DNA of 64,000 nucleotides from Branchiostoma belcheri (GCF_001625305.1 NW_017804442.1:931226-995225), one strand, 5' to 3'; positions 13,801-28,059 are shown, numbered from the stretch's first letter. The notes: generated by a model from the letters alone, not told the origin. Made by a program: numbers and translations.

Positions 13801-16800
13801 TTTTGGTGAAAAGTAAACTTGGTGAGGTTAAAAAATGTTGATTGGATCTAATGGTGTTCAAAGGAACACTCGGGTGATTTGAGACCCAAACTCACGCTAC
13901 TCGCACTAGCGTGGGATTGCTTTGAAGTTCAGACAAGCGTAGATGTTGTTTTCGATGCACCCAACCAGCATAACAGGTGTCAGTGACCTCACAGGTAGCG
14001 GGCCGTTCCATTGCAAAGAGGGCCCTTCTTGTGAACAATAAATTCAGTAGTAACTGTTTTCCCCTTAGTTTCCTATCCTAGCACGAAATGTTGGTTTCTT
14101 ACAAAATTCTTTCCCTTCATTTTTTGTTGGAAATACCTTTGAAGTATTATAAATTAGCACGCAACCCCCCTCTCCACACACAAAAGTTTGAATGGACTAG
14201 TCCAATAGAGATGCAAATCACTGACCTTGGCACCTGCCCAAGAATGTACCGGACTGGTCCATTTTCCTGTAGGGGTGAAGGTTGATCGAAGTTAAAATTC
14301 TTTATGACTATGCAAATGATAACATTTTCATAGCAGCATTACCATAATCAAGAAATAATTTATGGACAAGTTGCTTTTCATTTCAACATAGTGGCTACAT
14401 TATTTAGATTTTATATTAGAAGGAAGTTGCAGGTCAGAATACAAGCATTGTTGCTAAGATACACTTTTGGGGAATTTGAGACTCAGGGTTTTCTTTCCTT
14501 TCAAAAATCATTAAGAAGTTCCCAGGCATTTATACTGGCAGTTCTAATGGAACCTATTGGTTCTCATTCAGTTCAATAGTATAGAGTGCTTGATATGCTT
14601 GGGAGAGAAACATCTATGAAAGAAAACCAAAATTAAACTTGGAAAGTTGGAAACGAAATTCATTCCCAATCATCTTACAGAAATTCAATTATAATTTGTG
14701 TTACGGTTTTCGTTCGTCTATCTGTACCCAGGAACGACTTATTAACTTGATGTGGCCATAACGTGATAAACAACGTACTTCCTGTACCCTTCCTATTATG
14801 CATGTGAAAGCCTTTAGAATAAAACAAACACACCCACGTATCCACGTTGGTGTTCGTGATCACGAAACTTGAGGTGAAGGGCTCCTTTCACCTGGAAAAA
14901 CAGGTGTCGCAGGTGTTTTCAACGTCGCAGAAATGGATTTTCCGGACGAGAACGATGTTTCCTTGTTAACTGCCGAACGATTGGCAAAGGTGGGACTCTC
15001 GTATCTTGCCTCAGGAGGACTGTAAGACATCACAACATCTTCGAAAGTGAAAATGTTTTTGTGTAATTGTACCTGGCCCAACCATCAAGCAAGCAGATAC
15101 TGGTCTTATAATTAATATTTCTTCTAGTAAGTCACTGACCGAGTAATATGTTTGAACGGTTGGCAAAGGTTACACAGTCGGCACCTTGCCTACAAGGCTG
15201 ATTCTTCTGTCTACAAGGTGTATATTTGTAAATAAGATAGTCACCACATCATTGAAAGTGAAAGTGCTTAAAAGAACTTGGTGGGTGGTATTTTTGTGTG
15301 ATTTCTTGAGGCCACAATGCACTTGGCCCAAGGAAGGAAAGACTGCTTGTGGATCGCAGGGTTGAGGGTTCGAATCCTGGTGTACGTATCCTTGAGCAGT
15401 TCTAAACTCGATTTGCCACCTAATCTGTTGGTGTCAATGTTCCATGGGGGTTTCATGCTTCAGAGCTATGTTTTGGGGAGAACATATTTGAAAACTAGAA
15501 ACTGGATGTCATCGATTACTGTGCACCTTAAACGAGGCATTCTGCCAAAGTGTAGGTAGTGTACTGAACAGCTCTGCAATTTTACCAGAGAGTGCACTAA
15601 CCTGCAAATGCAGGTGGTATTTCCAACCATGTAGTGTGATATAATCTGACCAATTTGAAGGTTTTCTAATCTTATTTTCCATCTTTCTGCAGTACACGAT
15701 TCATGATGGAAGGTTGACTAAGAACTGAGCTTTTTCAGCTTGTAACTTGTACCATTTAACTCTGAAGTTTTAAAACCCTTTGTTTTCTCCTTGTATAATC
15801 TTCCACAGTACACTGACCGTAGTGGGTCATTTAGTGGAAGGAATTAGCTTGTTGTTATAATCACCAGTGATTATTGTGATGTGAAAACTAAAAATTCTAA
15901 CCTTCCTGCCATTTTTCCGCAGTACACGAGCCGAGATGGGAAGTGGAAGGACAGCTACGACCCTGAGCCGAACGCCGTCAGCCAGATGGACCTGGTCGAC
16001 GATGGGGATGAGAACAAGGAGCGCGGGAACTGGTCCAACAAGGCCGACTACATTCTCTCTTGTATCGGCTACGCTGTCGGACTCGGCAACGTCTGGAGGT
16101 TCCCCTACCTCGCCTTCGAGAATGGCGGAGGTGAGTCCTTTTTTTTTCTTTATTTACTTCAATTTTCACCTGAAAACAAGGCTCATACTGGTCCAACAAG
16201 GCCGACTACATCCTCTCCTGTATCGGCTATGCTGTGGGGCTCGGCAATGTCTGGAGGTTCCCCTACCTCGCCTTCGAGAATGGAGCAGGTAAGACGTTGG
16301 CATCTCTTTGCTTTTGTCCACTGGTTAAAGGTTTTTATGGACTTGTTGAGAAGACTTTATAGTTGACGTCATCAAGTAAAGCTGTTAAATCATTGTCTTT
16401 CAAACCTGCCAAAGCTGCCAGGTTTACCAGCTTAAGCATTCATAAGGAATCTGATTACTACACAAAGTTTTGATCATGACTGATAAACAATCAACCTAGG
16501 CCCACATGTCCCAATGAAGATGACAGACGGTCATCAAAACGTCGCTTCATGTGAAACAGGTGGTTGTGAATAAAGTCAAGAACTTTGCTCTTAAGAGATC
16601 TATTCCATAGTATCATGTAGCTTGTTACACTCAGGCTTTTATATGCAGTTGTTGTTCGTACAATGATGGAATTTTTTCACAAAATATCATCAGCCATCTG
16701 TTAATGTTATACCTCAAAGTATAAGCTATACGAAGTTAGGAGCCTTTGTCCAGAGTACTCAGTGTTAAGTCCTGATGATTAAATCTAGTTGCTTTTTAAA

Positions 16801-19800
16801 TTCCTCTTTCTTGCCTATGTAAAACTTTCTTGGTTCAGAAAAAAAATTTCAACCCATTGTTGTTGTGCCTCGGTAACACAAAGTTTTGCAACCAAGTAAT
16901 TTGATGCTGGGGAACCAGAAGAATGAGTCAAACCATAGTTGTGTGACCTGAGGTCACTCTGCATAGTTGTTCTTCACACGTGTTGCCCGAAGGCATGAGT
17001 CAAAAGTTCACAATGTTGCAGTTGTCTGAATCAAACAATATTTGCACTAGTCTTGTGCAGCTTTCTCGAGCGGAAATGCCAACAATAAAAGTCATGCTGC
17101 AGAACCAACCCGTGTGCATAAATTGATCTTTTTTTTAAAACTTTACCATCAAACATGTCAGACATCGCGAAAACTGGACATTTCACGAGAATTCTAGCTG
17201 GTAAACCTGAATTATGGCAGGTTCGAAACTCGTAAGGATGATTTAACAATTTTGCTTCTTGACGTCAGCTGACGTCTTTTCAAGTCTTTAAAATGTTACC
17301 CTTTAACAATGTACAAAAGCCAGATGCCAACATTGTCCTCTTAGGCCACGCCAATTTGATTTCTTGGTTAACGGATTTTTGAAGAAAAATAATGGAGCGG
17401 GCGGGCGAAAAAAATAAAAAAATAAAAAATAAAAACAGGCCTAGGCATCCTATTATGGCCCAAAATGGTACGATAGGAGCCATGAAGTCAGCATACCAGG
17501 CTGGTTCAAAATTTAAAAAATGAATTTTGAACTTTTAATGATACCACTGCATTGAAAAATGGAATAACTGTGTTTTCAACTGTTCAGGGCAAAATATGAG
17601 CATTTTGCAGTTGATTCTGAATTTTTATTTTTATTTTTATTTGCAAATCAGAAAAAAATGAAGTGGGCGAATCTGTTAACCAAGAAATTAAATTGGTGTG
17701 GCCTTAGGTACATGTACTTAATAAGTGACTGCATGCTTTTAAGTGCAAGCAATCCGGTCCAATTTGAGTTCAGAGACGCAGAAACTACTCGGGAAAAACA
17801 GAGCTTTTGTCAGTTCTTAAAATTGAATCTTGTTTGAGATAGTAAAAAAATGTAAGGAAAAATTGGGAAGAAGTAGACTACTTTTTGTGAACTAAAAGAG
17901 TAAATTAGTCAAGTCAAAGTTTATTGCACAATGACAAAGTAGCCCCACCCATATCTTTGCGCTTTTGTTTTTTGTAATAATTTTAAATGTGAAAAAGTAA
18001 AAACAATGGGTAAGAAAACTGAAATTACTTTCCCTCCCCAGGAGCGTTCTTGATCCCGTACATCGTGATGTTGGTGTTTGCCGGCCTCCCCATCTTCCTG
18101 CTCGAGACGTCGCTGGGACAATTCGCCAGCCAGGGACCTATCCGTATCTGGCGTTGCCTGCCGCTCTTCCAGGGTACGAAAAGTCAATTATTAACAATTA
18201 ACAAATTAATTAATTTATTGATAATTATCGTATGATGTTCGTGTTCGCCAATCTTCCTGCCGCTCTTCCAGGGTACGACTGTTATCAGTGTTACTGTTAA
18301 CGGTGTCAGCAGGGCTTAACATACACACCTGAGTAAAATTTAAGACTGCAAAGACAAATACATAGCATAGATATGAATCACATCCAAATGAAAAATTTGA
18401 CCATAAAATTTTGATGCATAATACCAATTTGCAGACTGTAAGCCTGCAAAAACATTATATACATTACAACTTTTATAGCTTAACAGAATTCAGGTGAATT
18501 CTACATCAAAATTGTGCAGTTTCTTTTCGTTTAGATGTGATCAGTATCTTTAATACACTGTGGTTGCAGTACTAGTAATTGAATGCTATGAGAGCTAAGG
18601 ATGAACCAAGAACACATTTCCAGTGTCTGTAGTGTAACTTGAGCTTTTGTGGTAAAGAGTGTCTGAAAATGTATGATAGGTTGTGTCCATTGTTTTAGGT
18701 TAATTGGTTACACTCACATTATTGTCTAAAAGGTGATATGTAATATGATATGTCTTGTTGTTTTTAGGTATCGGTTACACTCAGGTCATAGCGTCTGCGC
18801 TTGTGGGAATCTACTACAACTGCATCATCGCGTACACGCTCTTCTACCTGTTCTCGTCTTTCACCTCTGACCTCCCGTGGAGAACCTGCGACAACACGTG
18901 GAACACCGGGGACTGCGTCGACACAAACTCGCTCAAAAGTAAGTCATGCATTTTTTTGAAATTAAATTAAATACTTTTCAGTTATGGAACAGGATTGTCT
19001 GTCTGTTTTTAAATAACTGTATATTGCAATTTTGTAGATACCTTGTAGATTGTCCAGTGATTCTGTCAAGTATTGTACATGTTTTTGTATGTATATTTGT
19101 GAATGAATGCCAGTAAGACTAGCAGTGCACTCTGGGGCACACTGCTAATGCTTATTCTGAATAAAGTTTTAAGGTTTCAAAGGAAGGAACTCACCACAAA
19201 TTTTTGGTCGATCTCGTCAACCTTCGTCAGATGTATGATGCACGGAAATAGTCTCCAATTATCTGTGTGAAGGGTGATACATTCTTTTGCATTACATTAA
19301 ATTCTACATTAAAACAAACCATTGCCTGAAAGGTTAATAATGTTTGTAGAATTTGGATGATCAGTTGTAGCTTAGCACTATGTATAACTCAAGAGCCCAT
19401 AGGTGGGTCAAAATCAAAGATTTGGACTCCCTAGTGGCTCTCCTTGGTACTGAAATCGATGTGTTGGCTGTGATATCTCCTTATAAAGCAATGAACAAGC
19501 TATGCTGCTTCTGTGCCGTCACATTATGCAGATGGAACACATGATTTGGCAAGCAGTGGATCAGAATTTTAGTAGCAGAACGTTTGTGGCCCAGTAAAGG
19601 GATGAAAATGCTGTTGTTGATCTGACCTTCCGTTGTTTTTCCAGACTGGACTGGGAACATTTCGGACCGAGTCAGCCCAAGTGAGGAATACTGGGAGTAA
19701 GTACTGAACAATTTCTTTGTTTCTTTGATACTTATTTTACATAGGGGGCCGAATCTAAAAAAAAAAAAATCTAGTTAAAAGGGAGAAAAAGTGACTTTCA

Positions 19801-22800
19801 CTTAGTTAAAGTTTGTGGTTAGAAATTGTGGTTTGTATACAGTTTAATTCCATATTTTGACTGCCAATTTTGCATTCCTGTTCTTCCGTTATTGCATTGA
19901 AAATTTATGGACACACAAGCAAACAAACCCCCCGATCAACCTAAGGTTACTAGAATATAATAATACTTGTTTGCTTTTTTTTGGAATAGCTACATCCTGT
20001 ATATCACTCCACTGTATTCAAATGTGGGCACAAAAGCAAGAAAACTAATCTAAATACCTCCGTATATGAAAAGTTTACTATTTTAGTTTACTAAATTTTC
20101 TTGTTTTCTCGTGTTTTTAGTCGGTACATGCTGTCGCGCTCCGCTGGCATTGGTGAGCCTGTGACGGTGAAGTGGCAGTTGGCTCTCTGCCTCCTCCTGG
20201 CCTGGATTGTTGTGTACTTCAGTCTCATCAAGGGCATCAAGTCTTCAGGAAAGGTTGGTATTCTTGGTCATGATGAAAAGTAGATACTACTCAAAACATC
20301 CGACAGTTTTCGCTAATGAAAAGTAGTGGACGCTACTTGAAATGTCTGACAGTTTCCAAAATCTATCCAGTTGCTTGATGTCTGCATGCTTATTGGGATC
20401 CTTGAATCACACTCCAGTTAATATTTGGGGTTTTGATTTGAGAATGTACACCGTCAAGGCTAGTGACTGCCTCTTCCAGAGAATAAATTCTGATTCAATA
20501 ATTAGCAAAATTAAACTGTGTATGGCATGAATAGAAAACATCGGGAACTACCAGAAAGTCTTTTCAACCTGAGCGAGAAATACGCAGTTGATGAAAAACC
20601 CACTGCCCTTATGGCCTGAAAATGCTAGGGTGTTATACTTCTTTACCTTACCATCACTCACTCACTCACTCACTATCCAGGATTTGATAATACTGCTGCT
20701 GTTGTCCCTGCCACAGGGGTCGGCAGCAGTCGGTACTATCTGAGTAAGAAATGATTAATTGGTTGATGGATTGATCGATAGGTGGATTGTTAAAGATTGA
20801 TAAAGGGTATTGATGGATTGATTGATTGATCTGGCCCTCCCAGGTTGTGAAATACTGAAACATCAAGACACACAATTATATATAGTGTTTATAAGCAACC
20901 AACTGCCCCTAAGAAGTGATATCATTTGCCTTTGCCTATTGTAAGAAATAATTGATAGATCGATAGACTGATTGATTGATTGATTAATACATTGCTTGAT
21001 CTGCCCCTCCCAGGTTGTGTACTTCACGGCTACCTTCCCCTACGTTGTCCTCCTGATCCTGCTGATCCGCGGAGTCACGCTAGAGGGCGCTCTTGAGGGC
21101 ATCAAGTTCTTCATCGTACCAAAGTGGTCCCAGATCGCAAACGCAAAGGTGGGTTCACCGTAACTTGGCCGTTATATTCCATGTACTTTTTTTTTACATG
21201 TGTTTATGGCACAATTGGTTACCTTGGTTGGTCCAAAATTGTGTCTTAATTTTGTTGTTATTGTCAAGGACTGTTAGTGCGCACAAAATGTATGTCGGAA
21301 ATGTGAAATAATGATGCAAATATGTTGAATGAAAAGTGATACTTACTGTTGATGACATCAAGATTTTATATGATTTGGATATTTCAAAATTTTGCATAAT
21401 AGCCCTTTGTTGTTGATTGATATCTCTAGTTCTGAAATCTGATAACCACAATTGCAGAAGCTTTTTTTCTGCAGTAATTTTAGCTATACAAATGCATGTC
21501 TCGGTACCTATATGTGCCTGTAACTTGTGCTGTATGGAAATGAACATGTTGCTGCAGTACCATTTTCAAACAGCAGGAGGCACTGCTGCATGGTGACTAG
21601 GTAACTGCAATTCACACACAAATCACTAGAGGTCACTGCTGCACTGCTAACCTATTGTTCCCTTGTCTGCAGGTATGGAAAGATGCTGCTGCCCAGATTT
21701 TCTTCTCCCTGTCGGCTGCATGGGGAGGACTGCTGACTCTGGCCTCCTATAACAAGTTCAAGAACAACACCATTCAGTAAGTATCTGCATTCCTCCGTGA
21801 ATAGTTTCATCAGGTTGGTAAGACACTGAGTAAAGAGACAGTCACTCTTTTTACACAACCAAGTCTTTTATTCAGCCGGCGTTTCCGTGACTTTCTGTCA
21901 CCTTCCTCAGGACTGGTTCACATTGCGTCGCAGCACAGGTGTCACTGCTTCAGATGCAGCTGGCATTGTAGATACATTTCCCTGTAATCCAATCACGCAT
22001 ACATGTATGTGTAGATATGTAAATATTGTACATTTGGGAATGCATCTGTGGCTGCGTCATTTGGTTGCCCATAAGCTCCTTGAGAGACTAAATTACTAAT
22101 AATCCTTTTCTTAAAATCATTTTGCGTTGTGGCTTGACAGTTTGTTCTGTTTTGCTCCTCAGTGACGCGCTGATTGTGGCCTTGACCAACTGTGCAACGA
22201 GTGTGTTCGCCGGTTTTGTTATCTTCTCCATCCTCGGTCACATGGCTCTGAAACTGAACCTAACCGTGCCGGAAGTCGCAAAATCAGGTGAGATTAGTCT
22301 TTTTTTTCATACAAGTAGTTATGTTTAACTTCGCAGAAGGAAACATATTGTTTTTGCTCATAGTAAGTCTTCTTTTTTTCATAGTAGTTATGTTTACCTT
22401 CGCAGACAGAAACATACTGTTTTTGCTCCATTTCTTCTTCTCAGCGCTACAATATCGGGGAAGAGGGAATGTCTTTTCTACTTCTGTTTGGTTCTTGTTT
22501 CCTTTGAGTACTTCACTGTAAAATTGAAATAAAATTTCTTGGAAGAAAAAGATTTTTTTAATAGTATTATGAGTTCTCTGGTACTGACCTGGCCTGCGAA
22601 TGTGAGCTATTATTCGCCAAAAAGCAGTGAGCTCTTAGTATCCATTTATGAATCAATGTGTCCTGAAAGTAAACCTTTATCTGACAGTGTATAGGAGATT
22701 CTACCAGGTTTTGGTCAGAAAATGTACTAAAAACCTTGTCCATCTTCTCCAGGTTTTGGCCTGGCGTTTGTAGCATATCCGGAGGCCCTGACTCTGCTGC

Positions 22801-25800
22801 CAGTCTCACCACTCTGGGCCATTATCTTCTTCCTCATGCTCTTCACCCTCGGATTGGACAGTCAGGTAAGCAAGCTTTTTCGAATTGGCCAATCACAAAG
22901 TGGTGCATTGATTCCCAGTCCTCTGATTGGGCGGTCGGGTAGGGACACTTTCAAATCTGCCAATCACAATGTGGTACAATCACATACCAGGGCACTGATT
23001 TTAATTAAGTTGTACCTTTTCACCCTGTCATTGGACAGTGAAGTAAGCACTTTTTCAAACTGGCCAATCACAAAGCAAATGCATTGATTCCCTGCCCTCT
23101 GATTGGGCAGTCAGGTAAAGACGCACTCAAATTGACCAATCGCTGACTGGTACATTTATAAAATCAGCCTGTCACAAAGCACTGACACTCATTAATGACT
23201 GTATGTTATACTTACATACAATGTTGTGTAAATCATTTTGTAACTGGTGGAAAGACAAAGTCTATTTAGTAATTAAAACTAAAACTGGATTAGAATATAA
23301 TTTTTCTGAATCTTCTCCTCAGTTCACGATAGTGGAGACGGTTGCTACGGCGATCTGCGACGGCTGGCCGACGCTGTTGAGGCAGAAGAAATGGCTGGTG
23401 ATGCTGACGATCTCCGTGTGCTGCTACCTGCTCGCCATGCCCTGCCTCACACATGTACGTATGCTGCTTCTTCTAATCTTTCCTCATAGTATGCATAGCA
23501 TGCATAGCCCTAGCCCTTAAGCCCTTAAGCCCTTAAGCCCTAACCAAACCCCAACCCTAACCCTAACCCTAACTCTAACTCTAGCCCTAGCCCTAACCCT
23601 GGCCATGCCCTGCCTCGCACATGTACGTAAATCTTTCCTTGTAGTGTTCATTATTAAGTTAGTTTAGCCCTAGCCCTAGCCCTAACCCCAACCACAACCT
23701 CAACAGTTACTGTAACTCTAACCTTAGCCCTAAGCCAATAGCCCTAACCCAAGCCCTTAAGGTAGCCACAGGGCACTGCTGGTGAATTTTGGGGAGGTAT
23801 CAAAAATAGTACTTAGACTTAAGTATGGATCTTGATTTTTTTTCTCCAAGTACCTGATTGCAAGATGATAATTTATGCAAATTTTTATGACGTCATGATG
23901 ACGTAATCAATAGTTATAGGCCACGCCCATTTCTACAAAACATTAATTTCCCTGGCTAACGACTCAATTTCCACGGCTAATATTTTGGTCAGATGTGCAT
24001 AATGGTGGTTTCAATCAAAACACAGGAGCTTTTGTACATATATATCAAAATAGATTTTTTGTGAATTTTTTAGTGTAATTTTAATGACACCGACTATTCT
24101 GGGCCCTCGCCAGCGAATGCAGCAACGCAAGGCGTATGCCGCCCGTAGATTGAAAGTTCGGGTGGTAAACCTCCCGAAAATGTTGTTTTTTCTTCCTTCT
24201 TATGTGTAGTTTTCCCATAGTTGTGGCCTAAAATTTTGTCCAAGATCAAGTAATGCAGAAATATACCTCTGTCGGTCGTAAAAAGACGCAAATGTCCAGT
24301 TTTTTTGGCCAGTTTTCCACGCGCCGATCACTTCCGGGAAATAGCAGGTCAATGACCTTTCGTACTCACTCGCTGGCACGCAAAACAGCTTTGTTAGCAA
24401 GCAGCTACCTCCAGGGGGAGGAAAATTGAACAGCCAGCCACGCTTACCCAATAGTCACGTGACGCGATCCAAGATGGCGGACCCTAAATTGTGGAAAGCG
24501 CAGGGGGCTCGGGGAACGGCGGATAGCGGAAAGAAAGCTCGGTTCGCTAGACTTTCACGTTGTGGAAACGAAGCCCAAGGAGTTGGAGAAGGTGCTAGGA
24601 CCTTAGTAGGAGCACAAGTTGTGAGCCACCCGTTGGATACGATGTCGCTGGCGATTACAACTCCTGGCAAACACATAAGTCGGGGGCAAATTATGCCGCT
24701 GCCGCAGAAGTTTTGCGAGAAAGGTGGTCCGGGTCGGACCCCATGTGATTTATACGCCTTTTATCGATACTACGGCAGTAGATGAGAATTTCTTATCCAT
24801 TATCTGAGATAAATTTATGATCTACGTAGTCCTGACTCTTCGTAATTGTTTAGAATTTCTATTGTTCTGGCGCCATGGCGTGTAAATTTTGCATAGCATT
24901 TGAACTATTTTTCGGTTCGCACATACTTTGTGTTTATGCCCCATGCACGTGCATACTTGTGTTTGTGCTATACATGTGGGTACTTGTTTTTTTTTGTATT
25001 TATGCCATACATATGTAACCCGTTACGTGTATTTTTGCTATACATGTGTACTTTTGTTTTTGCCATACATGTGGGTACTTGTGTTTGTGCCATACATGTG
25101 GGTACTTGTACGGCTGCAAGAAGGCTTGTTATTGTTTGTTCGTATACTGTATTGTTTCTCTAAAAAAAACAGTCTACTACTACCACTTGTGTTTGTGCCA
25201 TACATGTGATGTAAAGGATCTACCGCCGATTGTAATGTATGCGCTACAGCGCGGTCTGATTGGTCAGGCTGTTACAAAACTGGCATCACCCCCCCCCGAC
25301 CAGGGAGTTGGAAACTGCAAGACAGTGCAAATTTTTGCACTTGAATTTCGCGGGCAAATGGCAACATATGGGGGAAAGGATGCCAGATTACGAAAATAGA
25401 GTTACATAGCTACTAGATTAGATGGTTGTTTTTATGAACAGCTTATTATGAAATTTTGGCTCAGCGGCTCTCAGCACTACCCTGACCAAACCTTAAGCTG
25501 TAGCCCTAACCCCCACTCCAACCCTAGCTGTAACCCTAGCCCTAGCCCCAACCCTAACCCTAACCCCAACCCTTACCTTAACCCTACATAGCCCTTAGCC
25601 TTATCCCTAGCCCTAACCCTAGTTCCACTCTGCAATAGTTCTAGGAAAGAATGAATTCTTGAACACCTCAATCCTTGGTTGATAACTCTGGTACTTGAAA
25701 GCATGGCTATTTCTTGTTCTCTTCTGGGCTGGTATTAGGTACTTAATGGTTGGGACGTCCACCAGTTCATTTCTGACACGGTTTTGTTTCTCCCCATGTA

Positions 25801-28059
25801 GGCTGGCATCTACCATGTTGTGCTGATCGACTCCTATGCCGGCACCTACCCCCTCATCATCGTGGCTATCATGGAGTGTATCGGCATCTCTTACCTCTAC
25901 GGTAGGTACAACCAAGTTGTTCACAAGAAGATACATAATTACCTTACCTATACCTTTACCTAGTCTCATGTCTGAGGGTCGGGGACTATGGTGGCATCCA
26001 GTATCAGCCTCCTCCACTCCCTCCTGTCTCTGGCCCTGTGAGAGCACTCAGCCAGTGGCATGCCCATCCAGTCATTACTTGATCGTATTGTGCATTTTAA
26101 GTAGCAATGGCAATATTTGTTGAACTAAAGAACTAAAGTGGCTTTCTAGTGGGAAGGCAAAGAGAGAAAATGCAGAGTTCACCAGTCCTATAAGATATAT
26201 GAAAAGCTTTGAAAACATGCGTATACTGTCAAGCCTGTCCAATTTATTACTACCCTCAAATCTTTTCCATTGGCTGACTATCCCTCTTTCTTCCTTCCTG
26301 AACCCCTTTGCATGATGCTAGTCCTGATGACCGTGACATGTAGCCATACCACTTCAGTTTTCATTTCTTTACTGTGGTTAGAACTCAGGTCTTTTTATTG
26401 GCATTAAGATCTTAGTTAAGATAACATAACACTTAAGAAACTTATAGAAACTGAGACAGGCTTGGAGGGCCTGGAACTTATTTCAGCAATGAACGACAAG
26501 CAGTTCTGGAGATCAAACTTTGTCCGCTCAACCTCTTCGGAGGATGAATGATGATGATGATGAAGTATGTTCAGTGTATTCTATTCATGAATGAGGAGGA
26601 TGACAATTTTTTTTTGCTCCCTTCCAGGACTGAGACGTTTCTGTAAGGACATTGCGATGATGGCCGGATATCAGCCCAACTACTACTGGCAGGCAAACTG
26701 GGCCTTCATCACACCGGCCCTGCTTACTGTGAGTTCTCGTTTATTCGTCTTTCCCTCTTTCCCTACACGACATGAAAAGTGGGATTTGTCAATGACAACA
26801 TTAGGCCACACCAATTTAATTTCTTGGTTAACGGATTTTCTAGAAAAAGGACTGTTTTCAACTGTTCAGGGCAAAATATGTGCATTTTGCATTTGATTCT
26901 GATTTTTTTTTTGCTAATCAGAAAAAAAAATGAAGCGGGCAAATCCGTTAACCAAGAAATTAAATTGGTGTGGCCTTATACCAAGTAATGGTTGCTTTGG
27001 GTGCCACATGTCCTGTGTGTATATGATTACTGAGGGAGGGGTAATGACTCAGTAAATCACGCTTTTAGGGGGGCCTGCAAGGGGAGGTCCCGACAACGCT
27101 CTACGCTGAATTTGGAAACCTCTCGATTACACTTTACGATAAATTCCAAGTGGCTACAACGCATTATGTAGACTTAAAACAGCGAATACGCTATGCAAAA
27201 TGCGCAATTACGCTCTACGCTGAATTAGAGCGGCTCAAATATGCTTTACATAGAATTAAAACGGCCAATTATGCTCTACGGAAAAATCATGTCAAGTTGC
27301 TTGAGTAACAGTTTTTTTTGCATTTCTCCCTGTTCCAGTTCGTTCTGATCTTCAGTTTTGTGTTTCACAAAGACGTGACATACGGCACATGCACCAATGT
27401 TGAACATGACTTGTACAAAATACCCCTTACAAACTAATTTTCTGTCCTGAATTGGAGTGAAACATGAGAGTCAAAAATTCCCTGATGTGCAAGTTGCACC
27501 TGACCGCAAAGTATGTAGAGGACCAGTGGCAGATCTCATGATGTACATGACAGTTTTGTGTTTCACGAGGACGTGTCATGTGGCACGTGCACCAATGATG
27601 AACACGACTTGACTGTACAAAATTTTATACACATTATACATTTATGTACAGGGTTATACATTTATGTACTGGGTTAAAATTAACATTGAGTTCTGAATCT
27701 CTTGCCCCTCCAGTTCGTCCTGATCTTCAGTTTCGTGTTTCACGAGGATGTGTCCTACGGCGACTACACGTACCCGCTCTGGGCCGTTACCCTTGGCAAC
27801 CTGATTCTGGTCTTCTGCGCCATCTGGATCCCCGGTGTGGCCATCTTCTGGCTCATCGTCACTCCAGGGTCGTTCTGGGAGGTAATTCAAGGATTTTCTG
27901 TCATAGTCTTGTAGAAGAAGGTTATTGCCTGTATCTGTCTGTATCTGTATAGCCGGTATAACCGCCTTTCGGCGTAACACACCACTGTCTGTGTGTGTGT
28001 GATGACTGTGTGTGTGCGTGTGTGCCTGTGTGTGTGCGTGTGTGTGTGTGTGTGTGTGC

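Noticed and set aside
15340-15400. A tRNA gene at the GGTTCGAATCC B-box
   Set aside because: No matching acceptor stem or box A at proper spacing; more likely a SINE remnant.
24945-25399. ORFs with repeated [16 protein letters not shown] peptides
   Set aside because: They translate a 30-bp minisatellite in three frames.
23480-25622. A real chromosome end at the CCCTAA tracts
   Set aside because: Tracts are short, degenerate and lie inside a gene with exons on both sides.
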